NCBI RefSeq assembly: GCF_000168715.1 | Contig: NZ_AASE01000003.1 | Coordinates: forward strand, 95,751-159,750 | Direction: 5' to 3' | DNA length: 64,000 bases | Origin: Chlorobium ferrooxidans DSM 13031 | Lineage (GTDB): Bacteria; Bacteroidota; Chlorobiia; Chlorobiales; Chlorobiaceae | In this document: positions 56,847 through 64,000 of the stretch, piece by piece | Layout: each line of letters opens with the position of its first letter | Numbering within the stretch: the first letter of the stretch is position 1 | Made by a program: the position numbers and the translations under genes | The notes under the pieces: model-generated | The model's input: the letters and a program-made list of their open reading frames with translations, nothing else | Database searches by the model: none | What the model was told of the DNA's origin: nothing

Positions 56847-57515
56847 TTACTTCTTCATAACCGAGGCGTCTTCCATAAACTTTTTCAGGCCGAGATCGGT
56901 CAGCGGGTGGTTGACAAGCTGGCGGATAACACTGAAGGGGATGGTGGCAATATCGGCTCCGATCAGGGCGGAATCAACAACATGCTGCGGATGTCGCACG
57001 CTTGCTACAATAACCTCGGTCATGTAGCCATAGTTACGGTAGATGGAGACAATCTGCTCGACAAGCGTCATCCCTTCGGTGCTGATATCATCCAGGCGAC
57101 CGACAAAGGGGCTCACATAGCTTGCTCCAGCCTTGGCGGCAAGGAGTGCCTGGTTGGGCGAAAAGACCAGCGTTGCGTTGGTGCGTATACCCTTCTCTGA
57201 AAAATGGCGGATCGCCTGAAGGCCGTCGATGGTCAGAGGGCATTTGACAACCACATTGTCGTGAATTGCTGCCAGATCCTCTCCCTCGATAATCATCTCC
57301 TGCGCCTTGAGTGTTGTCACCTCGGCGCTGACCGGGCCGTCAACGATATCGCAGATCCGGGAAATATGATCCTTGAAATCCTGATAGGTAAAGTTCGCCG
57401 GATCACCGACGATTTTGGCAATCAGTGACGGGTTGGTGGTCACGCCGTCAAGAACTCCAAGTTCGCGTGCGGCATGAATTTCATCAAGGTTTGCGGTATC
57501 AATAAAAAATTTCAT
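56847..57515 (-). CDS. Transaldolase / fructose-6-phosphate aldolase family protein
   Basis: A 222-aa short transaldolase. It begins [13 protein letters not shown], has the Schiff-base Lys91 in [12 protein letters not shown], and ends in the [11 protein letters not shown] pattern. Short members comprise true transaldolases (subfamily 3B) and fructose-6-phosphate aldolases; the sequence does not decide, though an autotroph with a pentose-phosphate need makes transaldolase likely. It lies 11 bp after the deoxyhypusine-synthase-like gene. Confidence 0.92.
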   Translation of the reverse strand: MKFFIDTANLDEIHAARELGVLDGVTTNPSLIAKIVGDPANFTYQDFKDHISRICDIVDGPVSAEVTTLKAQEMIIEGEDLAAIHDNVVVKCPLTIDGLQAIRHFSEKGIRTNATLVFSPNQALLAAKAGASYVSPFVGRLDDISTEGMTLVEQIVSIYRNYGYMTEVIVASVRHPQHVVDSALIGADIATIPFSVIRQLVNHPLTDLGLKKFMEDASVMKK

Positions 57516-57526
57516 CAGGCACCTCC

Positions 57527-58576
57527 TCAGGCTTTTACATTTTCACCTTCAAGCATTGCGTTGAAATTTTTAGCCTTGCGACCCTCCCAGTTGCGTTTGT
57601 GGTAGGCATAACCGGCGATGAGCGGCAACGCAATGGTTGCCTCGGCAAAGACCATCTGCTCATAAACCGTGTCAACCTTGCCCCATGAGCTGGCCTCCTT
57701 GAGGGTTGAACCGGAAAGCGCACCGTCACGCTCGTCGGCAACCGTAATCTGGACGGCATAGGTGTGCATGGAGACATCTTCGTAACCAAGTACCTCAGCT
57801 GCAACAACAATATCCTGTGTAAAGTTTTTCGGTACGCCGCCGCCGATCATAAAAATACCGGTTCTGTCGTTCTCGATCTTGATTTTCGTGAGTTCGCGAA
57901 AATCCTTTACCGAGTCGATGGCAACATGGTTCTCCGGATTGTGCCACTGATGATGCACCAGCCCGAACCCTGCCGAGCAGTCCGAGAATGCGGGGCAGAA
58001 GATCGGCACCCCTTTTTCGTAGGCCTTGTAGACGATGGAGTTTTTGTCGTGGTTGTTTTTTTCGATGTATTTGGCCATCTCCACAATAAACTCGCGGGAG
58101 GAGTAGCTTCCCGGCTTCATGGAGTTGGCAATAATTGCCGTGGTGTCATCGCAGACACGGAGATCATCCTCATCAATATAGGTATCGTAAATACGGTCGA
58201 TGTGCATATCACGGAGAATGGCATCATCAATAAAGGGGGTTCCCTTGTAGTGTTTGAAGCCGAGAGCCTCAAAAAAGTCCTGGTCGACAATATTGGCGCC
58301 GGTGGAGACAATGGCATCAACCATGTGGTTGTCGATCATGTCAATAATAACCTGCTTCAGTCCGGCACTGATCAGTGACCCGGCAAGGGTCAATATAACG
58401 GCGCACTCCTTGTCCTGCTGCATAAGGTCAAGAATCGAAGCTGCCCTTGCAAGATTTCTGGCCTGAAAAGCGGTATCGTTCATCTGGTCTATAAGTGGAA
58501 CAATATTCAGCTGCTTGATATCAATATGGCGGACCGGTGCGCTCAGTAACTCCTCTTTTCTGACTCCTGATTCCAT
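57527..58576 (-). CDS. Deoxyhypusine synthase-like protein
   Basis: A 349-aa member of the deoxyhypusine synthase family, NAD-dependent enzymes that move a 4-aminobutyl group from spermidine. Family marks are [33 protein letters not shown], the [15 protein letters not shown] segment and [11 protein letters not shown]. Bacteria lack eIF5A, the classical substrate, and some bacterial members make homospermidine instead; the reaction here is undecided. It may be co-transcribed with the transaldolase gene. Confidence 0.88.
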   Translation of the reverse strand: MESGVRKEELLSAPVRHIDIKQLNIVPLIDQMNDTAFQARNLARAASILDLMQQDKECAVILTLAGSLISAGLKQVIIDMIDNHMVDAIVSTGANIVDQDFFEALGFKHYKGTPFIDDAILRDMHIDRIYDTYIDEDDLRVCDDTTAIIANSMKPGSYSSREFIVEMAKYIEKNNHDKNSIVYKAYEKGVPIFCPAFSDCSAGFGLVHHQWHNPENHVAIDSVKDFRELTKIKIENDRTGIFMIGGGVPKNFTQDIVVAAEVLGYEDVSMHTYAVQITVADERDGALSGSTLKEASSWGKVDTVYEQMVFAEATIALPLIAGYAYHKRNWEGRKAKNFNAMLEGENVKA

Positions 58577-58614
58577 TTCTGCTCCCGACGTGGTTTATAA
58601 TTGGCTAAATAAAA

Positions 58615-58718
58615 AAAGAGAGTAAGCTTACTATATCACACATTCATATTACCGGATGCTGCTTCCTTCCGGATCTGACATGGTTGGGTAACTGAATGTT
58701 GTATAGGACTTACTCTCC
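58615..58718 (-). ncRNA. ffs: 4.5S signal recognition particle RNA (small bacterial type)
   Basis: The minus strand contains the SRP domain-IV core GTCAGATCCGGAAGGAAGCA, including the GGAAGGAAGCAGC loop that binds Ffh. The ends pair: GAGAGTAAG (reading from 58717) with CTTACTCTC (ending at 58618), and ATTCA/TGAAT extends the stem, giving the expected single long hairpin of about 100 nt. A T run follows the 3' end at 58611-58617, a built-in terminator. Exact ends are uncertain by a few bases. Confidence 0.92.
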
Positions 58719-58923
58719 TAATATATCGGTTTCAAATTCTTCTTTTTGATACGAACCTGAAACAAGTTGGATAATATAGTGCAAGCAATACAAAAAACAA
58801 ACAAAGCCCTTTTATCTTTCTGTGAACTGTTATAACTTCTTGGGCATTCAGAGCTTTATAAAAACCACGACCCCGCCTGAAACAGCCGCACGTTCTGCCG
58901 GTTGACGCGGCAACAACACTTTT
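58719..58923. other. Divergent intergenic region between the SRP RNA and trpS
   Basis: About 205 bp that should hold promoters for both. No T-box or attenuator-like structure was recognised before trpS. Confidence 0.4.
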
Positions 58924-59958
58924 ATGGGAACACTTCGAATTTTAAGCGGTATGCGGCCGACCGGCAAGCTCCATCTTGGTCACTATACCGGAGCGCTTGA
59001 ATCATGGGTTGAGCAACAGAATCAGAGAAACGAAGCGGGCGAACGGGTCTATGAAACCTGCTTTCTGATCGCCGATTATCATAACCTGACGACCTCACTT
59101 GAAACCGGTGAAATCTATACGCACACGCTTGACATGCTTATTGACTGGCTGGCCGCAGGGGTAGACCCTGAAAAAAGCCCGGTTTTCCGTCAGTCACAGG
59201 TCAAGGAGCACACTGAGCTCTTTCTGCTCTTTTCGATGCTCATCACCTCATCGCGCCTCGAAAGGAACCCGACCCTGAAAGATCAGATTCGTGACCTGAA
59301 TATGGAGTCGCTGACCTACGGTCATCTCGGTTACCCCGTCCTGCAGGCGGCTGATATACTGCTTTATAAAGGCAATGTTGTTCCTGTCGGTGAAGATCAG
59401 CTCCCTCATGTTGAGATCACCAGGGAGATTGCCCGCCGCTTCAACAACCTCTACCAGCACCCTATTTTGGGAGAGGTATTCCCTGAACCGGCGCCGAAAA
59501 TCACAAAATTCTCGCGACTGCCGGGGCTTGACGGAAAGGCAAAAATGTCAAAATCACTTGGCAACACCATTCTCCTCTCGGACAGCCCGGATGAGATTGC
59601 GAAAAAAATGCGCACGGCTGTAACCGATACCAAGAAGGTTCGCAAAAACGACCCCGGTCACCCCGAAGTATGCACGGTTTACAGCTACCATGAAAAATTT
59701 GCTCCCCAGGAGCAGCTCTCAGCCATAGAGGCTGATTGCCGGTCCGGTTCCCTTGGGTGTGTGGACTGCAAAAAGATGTGCGCAGCAAATATTGCAGCAG
59801 AACTCTCCCCGCTGGTTGAAAAAAGAGCTTATTACGAAACGCACATGGAACTGGTGAAATCAATTCTGCTTGAAGGCGAAGCAAAGGCCAGAGCCATAGC
59901 CCGTGCCACCATGCAGGAGGTCCGAACCGCCATGAAACTTGGAGAGATCACCTGCTGA
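58924..59958 (+). CDS. trpS: Tryptophanyl-tRNA synthetase
   Basis: Class I synthetase charging tRNA-Trp. The HIGH-type motif is TGKLHLGHYTGAL (13-25) and the KMSKS motif is AKMSKSLGN near residue 203. The 344 aa agree with bacterial enzymes, and the family segment VGEDQLPHVEITREIARRFN (in part) is present. The downstream HAD gene begins 11 bp later. Confidence 0.97.
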   Translation: MGTLRILSGMRPTGKLHLGHYTGALESWVEQQNQRNEAGERVYETCFLIADYHNLTTSLETGEIYTHTLDMLIDWLAAGVDPEKSPVFRQSQVKEHTELFLLFSMLITSSRLERNPTLKDQIRDLNMESLTYGHLGYPVLQAADILLYKGNVVPVGEDQLPHVEITREIARRFNNLYQHPILGEVFPEPAPKITKFSRLPGLDGKAKMSKSLGNTILLSDSPDEIAKKMRTAVTDTKKVRKNDPGHPEVCTVYSYHEKFAPQEQLSAIEADCRSGSLGCVDCKKMCAANIAAELSPLVEKRAYYETHMELVKSILLEGEAKARAIARATMQEVRTAMKLGEITC

Positions 59959-59969
59959 ATCAATCGATC

Positions 59970-60674
59970 ATGCTTACTACCGACCCGAGATACGCCTTTA
60001 TTTTTGATATGGATGGCGTCCTGACAGACAACATGCGTTTCCATGCGGATTCATGGGTTGAGCTTTTCCGGGATTTCGGACTTGAAGGACTTGATGCCGA
60101 CCGCTATCTGGTTGAAACCGCAGGCATGAAAGGCCATGATGTACTCCGCTATTTCCTCGACCCGGAGATCAGCGAAGCGGAAGCGGCAAGGCTGACTGAA
60201 CTCAAGGACTTTCTCTACCGGATCATGTCGCGCGAACTGATCAAGCCCATGCCGGGTCTGGAGCTCTTTCTTGACCATGCGGCGGCAAGCCGTGTACAGC
60301 TTGGTATCGGTACCGGTGCCGGGCCGCGCAATATCGACTACGTGCTCGATCTGCTCGGCATTGCCGGCAGATTCCAGGCAATTGTTGACCCGTCACAGGT
60401 CATAAACGGCAAACCCGCCCCGGATATCTTTCTTCGGGCAGCCGGGCTGCTTGAGGTGCCGCCATCAAACTGTATCGTATTTGAGGATGCCCTGCCCGGT
60501 GTTCAGGCCGCCCGGAGTGCCGGAATGAAATGTGTCGCAGTTACGACCACAAACAGCGCCGATGCATTCCGGGAGTTCGATAACGTTATTCGAATCATCG
60601 ACAATTTCTCCGGGCTCCGCCCCGTTGAACTCTGTGCACTGCTCAATCAGGAGCAACCAACGACCCTATTATAA
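59970..60674 (+). CDS. HAD-superfamily hydrolase (beta-phosphoglucomutase/phosphatase-like)
   Basis: A 234-aa haloacid-dehalogenase protein. Motif I is FIFDMDGVLTDNM near residue 11 with the Asp nucleophile, motif II is LGIGTGAG, motif III includes INGKPAPDIFL, and motif IV is VFEDALPGVQAA. The helical cap between motifs I and II is of the C1 type used by phosphoglucomutase-like and sugar-phosphatase members. Substrate unknown. Confidence 0.9.
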   Translation: MLTTDPRYAFIFDMDGVLTDNMRFHADSWVELFRDFGLEGLDADRYLVETAGMKGHDVLRYFLDPEISEAEAARLTELKDFLYRIMSRELIKPMPGLELFLDHAAASRVQLGIGTGAGPRNIDYVLDLLGIAGRFQAIVDPSQVINGKPAPDIFLRAAGLLEVPPSNCIVFEDALPGVQAARSAGMKCVAVTTTNSADAFREFDNVIRIIDNFSGLRPVELCALLNQEQPTTLL

Positions 60675-60683
60675 AGAAATACA

Positions 60684-62342
60684 ATGCATGAATTTTTTCT
60701 CCCGGTCATAGCTCGGGCAGTTGAAGCGGCCGGAATAGTAACCGAAAATCCGATCCGGATTGAACAGCCTGCCGACAAGAAGTTCGGAGACTTTTCAACC
60801 AACATAGCCTTTCTTGCGGCAAAAGAGTTACGAAAGAATCCCAGGGAGCTGGCCCAGCAAATCATACCCCACCTCTCTTTCCCTCCGGATACCATAGCTA
60901 AAATTGAAGTTGCAGGAGCCGGGTTCATCAACTTTTACCTCACACCGCTCTTTATCATGCAGAGTGTAGAGCAGGTGCTGCTCTACACTGACCGCTACGG
61001 AGAGGGCGCGAGCGGCAAAGGGAAGCGCGCTATCGTGGAGTATGTAAGTGCCAATCCCACAGGGCCTCTGACCATCGGAAGGGGAAGAGGAGGCGTGCTT
61101 GGTGACTGCATAGCAAATCTCTTCGCAACGCAGGGCTATGACATAACCCGTGAGTATTATTTCAACGATGCCGGACGCCAGATGCAGATTCTCGGAGAGT
61201 CGGTCAAACTCCGTTACCGGGAACTCTGCGGCCAGATTGTTGAATTTCCTGCCACCCATTACCAGGGCGACTATATCAGGGAGATTGCCGAACAGGTTTT
61301 CAACGACCATGGTGCCGCCCTTGCCGGTACGGAAGAGGTTGATCTCTTCAAAAACACGGCCGAAAGCATCATCTTTTCGGCAATACGCGCTACACTTGAA
61401 CGACTCGGAATCCGTCATGACTCATTTTTCAATGAGCATACCCTCTACACTCCCGATGAAACCGGCACTACGGCAAATCAGCGGGTCATTGAGGCTCTCG
61501 GAGAAAAAGAGTTTATCTCCAAGTATGACGGAGCTACCTGGTTCATGACGACAAAGCTCGGTCAGGAGAAGGACAAGGTGCTCATAAAATCAACCGGTGA
61601 ACCGAGCTACCGTCTGCCGGATATTGCCTATCATCTTACCAAGTATAAACGCGGGTTCGACGTCATCGTCAATGTCTTCGGCGCTGACCACATTGATGAG
61701 TACCCTGATGTGATTGAGGCCCTGAAAATCCTTGGAGAGGATACCAGCCGGATCCGGATCGCCATAAACCAGTTTGTTACCACAACGGTTGACGGCCAGA
61801 GCGTCAAGATGTCAACAAGAAAAGGCAATGCGGACCTGCTTGACGATCTGATTGATGATGTTGGCGCCGATGCCACCCGGCTCTTTTTCATCATGCGGGG
61901 CAAGGATTCGCACCTCAACTTCGATGTAGAGCTGGCAAAAAAACAGTCACGGGAAAATCCGGTATTCTATCTGCACTACGCTCATGCACGCATATGCAGC
62001 CTGCTGCGCCTTGCAAAGCAGGAGATTGGATTCGATCCGCACTCCGACCCGGATTACCACCTGCTTCGGCTTCTTGACAATCCTGCCGAGATCCAGCTCG
62101 GCTTTGCCCTGCTCGATTATCCTGATATGATCAAAACAAGCCTGCGTCTGCTTGAACCACAGAAAATGGTAGAGTACCTGCACTCACTTGCAGAGCTCTT
62201 TCACCGTTTTTATCAGGAGTGTCCGATTCTCAAGGCTGAGCCGGAAATCGCCAGGGCAAGACTCTTCCTCTCGCTGGCCACCCGCCAGGTTCTGCGCAAC
62301 GGGTTCAGGATACTGGGAGTCTCGGCACCGGAATCAATGTGA
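60684..62342 (+). CDS. argS: Arginyl-tRNA synthetase
   Basis: Class I synthetase of 552 aa. The N-terminal additional domain (about 1-110) is followed by the HIGH-region [20 protein letters not shown], in which the usual HIGH reads TIGR, and the KMSTRKGN motif near residue 374. The C-terminal DALR anticodon domain ends at residue 552 with the expected hydrophobic tail. It follows the HAD gene by 9 bp. Confidence 0.96.
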   Translation: MHEFFLPVIARAVEAAGIVTENPIRIEQPADKKFGDFSTNIAFLAAKELRKNPRELAQQIIPHLSFPPDTIAKIEVAGAGFINFYLTPLFIMQSVEQVLLYTDRYGEGASGKGKRAIVEYVSANPTGPLTIGRGRGGVLGDCIANLFATQGYDITREYYFNDAGRQMQILGESVKLRYRELCGQIVEFPATHYQGDYIREIAEQVFNDHGAALAGTEEVDLFKNTAESIIFSAIRATLERLGIRHDSFFNEHTLYTPDETGTTANQRVIEALGEKEFISKYDGATWFMTTKLGQEKDKVLIKSTGEPSYRLPDIAYHLTKYKRGFDVIVNVFGADHIDEYPDVIEALKILGEDTSRIRIAINQFVTTTVDGQSVKMSTRKGNADLLDDLIDDVGADATRLFFIMRGKDSHLNFDVELAKKQSRENPVFYLHYAHARICSLLRLAKQEIGFDPHSDPDYHLLRLLDNPAEIQLGFALLDYPDMIKTSLRLLEPQKMVEYLHSLAELFHRFYQECPILKAEPEIARARLFLSLATRQVLRNGFRILGVSAPESM

Positions 62343-62357
62343 AAGCACCTCTCTTTA

Positions 62358-62398
62358 TTTGTTCCGAAACCCGATAACTGCGTTGGGTGGTGCTCGGA
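62358..62398 (+). repeat. 41-bp dispersed repeat, copy A
   Basis: TTTGTTCCGAAACCCGATAA continues to GTGGTGCTCGGA. It is identical to copy B 122 bp downstream and is found reverse complemented at 45162-45202. Confidence 0.92.
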
Positions 62399-62401
62399 AA
62401 A

Positions 62402-62450
62402 GAGATCAAGGACTACAGTGACTACAGGAACAGCAAGGACGAAGAGAAGA
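62402..62450. repeat. 9-nt-periodic GGAC repeat, copy 4
   Basis: Reads aaGGACtac, agtGACtac, agGAAcagc, aaGGACgaa in 9-nt steps, on the opposite strand sense from the copies at 8236-8288 and 9788-9832. It sits between the two 41-bp repeats. Confidence 0.7.
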
Positions 62451-62479
62451 GCCGGATGGTTTTCTTGTGCATCATTGGG

Positions 62480-62520
62480 TTTGTTCCGAAACCCGATAAC
62501 TGCGTTGGGTGGTGCTCGGA
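62480..62520 (+). repeat. 41-bp dispersed repeat, copy B
   Basis: Exact second copy of 62358-62398. Together with the GGAC repeat between them it fills the 190-bp gap between argS and nadD. Confidence 0.92.
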
Positions 62521-62534
62521 ATGGCGGGGGGAGC

Positions 62535-63125
62535 TCACGGACGGTAGAGGTTGTGCTCTGCGATATAGCGGGCTATTGAAGAGGGAACATATGGTGCGAT
62601 GGATTGACCTGAAGCCGCAAGTTCACGGATGGCGGTTGAGGAGAGCGGATAGGCAAAATCGATAAATCGCATCCCCTCTGTTCCCTCCCGGGAGGCAGGC
62701 GAAGGCTCGCCCATGGAGGAAGCTCGGCCAAAGACACAAATTTCAGCAAGCGAATAGAGCTGTTCATACGCTTTCCAGGAGTTGAACTCCCGGAAACTGT
62801 CCTCTCCCAAAAGAAGGGTAAGTCGATCATGCGGGTAAAGCGCGTGAATATAGTGCAGAAGATCGACTGTATAGGAGGGGGTACGCTTTTCAAGCTCCCA
62901 CAGGCTGACCTCACTGCTCCACCCGGTAAGATTTATTTCGGATGAGAGAAGGGATGCCATGCGCTTTCTGTGCTCATCAGCGGTGCCCCTCCTCTGCTTG
63001 AGAGGATTGTTTGATACCGAAACGATGATCCGGTCGATCTTCAGCAGCTCCCTGGCAAACAGAGCGAGAGCAAGATGGCCATTGTGCGGAGGATCAAATG
63101 TTCCGCCAAAAACTGCCAGATGCAC
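62535..63125 (-). CDS. nadD: Nicotinate-nucleotide adenylyltransferase
   Basis: Adenylates nicotinic acid mononucleotide in NAD synthesis. The 196 aa begin AVFGGTFDPPHNGHLALA, the HxGH nucleotidyltransferase motif, and carry the ISSTxxR-type motif as SSTAIREL near residue 170. It is convergent with argS. Confidence 0.95.
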   Translation of the reverse strand: MHLAVFGGTFDPPHNGHLALALFARELLKIDRIIVSVSNNPLKQRRGTADEHRKRMASLLSSEINLTGWSSEVSLWELEKRTPSYTVDLLHYIHALYPHDRLTLLLGEDSFREFNSWKAYEQLYSLAEICVFGRASSMGEPSPASREGTEGMRFIDFAYPLSSTAIRELAASGQSIAPYVPSSIARYIAEHNLYRP

Positions 63126-63137
63126 AGCACTCTCCGT

Positions 63138-64000
63138 TCAGCTGTTTTTAAGATTCCGTATTATTTTTTCGCGTTCTCCGGCCATCTCCTTCTCTTTTGC
63201 CGGATAAAGCTGCAGATACTGATCAAGCGACTGCTCTGCATCAAACCACTTTTTACGCTTCATCTGCATATCAATTTTTCCTGACCAGGACTGATGAATA
63301 TATCCGGTATCGGAAAAACGCCGGATAACCTCATCATAAAATATCTCCGCTGCCTTGTATTTGCCGAGCTGAACATAGTTGCGAGCAATGGAAAATGAAT
63401 TTCTCGCCAGCTTCTCCCTGAATTCCTTAATGGTTCTTGCCGCATAACGAACAGTGTCAACCCTCGCATACTGTGCAGAAGCCCTTGCATAGCTCTCTTT
63501 ATAGGATTGATTATCAGGATTGATTTTAAGCAACTCCCTGTAGGTATCAACTTCATTTGAAATCTTGAGCGAATCGGTTACCGGATAGAGGTCAAGATAG
63601 ACGGAGAACTGGTCAATGGCTTTTACGGTGTACTGCTGATCAAGTTCATAATGCGGTGAGAGCTGCTCATATGATTTGGCAAGCATGAACTGTGCTGTTT
63701 TTGCATAGGGGGTAGAGGGCATCTGCTGAAGCAGGCGGGAGTAGATATCTCCGGCAAGCAGGTACTCTTTCGAACGGTAATAGGACTGCGCGAGAAGAAA
63801 CAGCACATCATCCTCAAGAGCTGTAGCACGGGAGGTAAAGATCAGTGATTCAAGGGCAAGTGAAGCTCCGGTATAATCCTTTTTGGCAAATAGTCTCTCC
63901 GCCTTTGCATAACCTTCATTGACAAGGGCAGTTACCGTAGCCGGAGGCTTTGTTGATGACACCCCGACAGCACTAAAATACCCGTCGTACATATCAGCAG
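63138..64000 (-). CDS. BamD/YfiO-like outer-membrane assembly lipoprotein (5' end outside window)
   Basis: The frame is open to the right edge, so at least 286 residues are seen and the signal peptide lies beyond. TPR-like helical repeats are visible (ALVNEGYAKAERLFAKKDYT, YRSKEYLLAGDIYSRLLQ, AKTAQFMLAKSYEQ), as in BamD, the BAM-complex lipoprotein that helps fold outer-membrane proteins. The C-terminal RSYYQLGKY-like segment (SFSIARNYVQLGKYKAAEIF) closes the TPR array. An internal ATG at 63992 is probably not the start. Confidence 0.85.
   Translation of the reverse strand, partial: ADMYDGYFSAVGVSSTKPPATVTALVNEGYAKAERLFAKKDYTGASLALESLIFTSRATALEDDVLFLLAQSYYRSKEYLLAGDIYSRLLQQMPSTPYAKTAQFMLAKSYEQLSPHYELDQQYTVKAIDQFSVYLDLYPVTDSLKISNEVDTYRELLKINPDNQSYKESYARASAQYARVDTVRYAARTIKEFREKLARNSFSIARNYVQLGKYKAAEIFYDEVIRRFSDTGYIHQSWSGKIDMQMKRKKWFDAEQSLDQYLQLYPAKEKEMAGEREKIIRNLKNS

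Noticed and set aside
1..64000. CRISPR arrays and tRNA or rRNA genes
   Set aside because: No regularly spaced 25-40 bp repeats and no recognisable tRNA or rRNA sequence; the only RNA gene found is the SRP RNA.

Overview
The window looks like chromosomal DNA of a green sulfur bacterium (Chlorobiaceae, Chlorobium/Pelodictyon type). This is an inference from the gene set: a succinate dehydrogenase/fumarate reductase of the cytochrome-b type used in the reductive TCA cycle, a bacterial deoxyhypusine-synthase-like gene, Bacteroidota/Chlorobiota-style hypotheticals, and FeoAB. No chlorosome or reaction-centre gene is present to settle it.

Layout. 0-8 kb is housekeeping: gpsA, plsY, purM and an aspartokinase on the minus strand, then an NlpC/P60 lipoprotein, prmA and a Ppx/GppA phosphatase on plus. 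8-10 kb is a small accessory patch: a four-helix-bundle gene and a MazF-type toxin-antitoxin pair, each bordered by copies of a degenerate 9-nt-periodic repeat. 9.8-18.3 kb is a complete biotin block on minus (birA-bioB-bioF-bioG-bioC-bioD-bioA) ending in an acyl-CoA ligase. 18.4-34.5 kb is again housekeeping: amidase, topA, feoAB, HIT protein, CorC/HlyC protein, sdhCAB, cyclase, PagL-like protein, hydrolase, RlpA.

34.6-56.8 kb is a long accessory region. It starts with a DUF1778/GNAT toxin-antitoxin pair, then a TetR-controlled RND efflux operon lying between two direct copies (about 590 bp) of a flavin split-barrel gene. MazEF, HigBA, a gutted AbiE system and VapBC follow, among small repeats. 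At 48.2-53 kb the DNA becomes very AT-rich and has the structure of an integron-type gene-cassette array: a C-terminal tyrosine-recombinase fragment, then cassettes whose 5' GTT-core and 3' inverse core are complementary to each other, with attC-like imperfect palindromes. The second cassette encodes one protein with a TIR domain fused to a SIR2 domain, both with recognisable active-site residues, so a likely NAD-depleting anti-phage effector. The first cassette carries a membrane-anchored beta-rich protein and a GNAT protein; a later one carries an unknown 188-aa protein. A RhuM pseudogene, two tandem 486-bp units ending in an IS110-type transposase tail, a frameshifted AlbA_2-type regulator, a DUF4143 ATPase, a Fic fragment and an orphan HTH antitoxin complete the island.

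56.8-64 kb returns to housekeeping: a transaldolase-like gene, the deoxyhypusine-synthase-like gene, the 4.5S SRP RNA, trpS, a HAD phosphatase, argS, nadD and a BamD-like lipoprotein running off the end. The strongest candidate for a new system is the TIR-SIR2 cassette inside the integron-like array.
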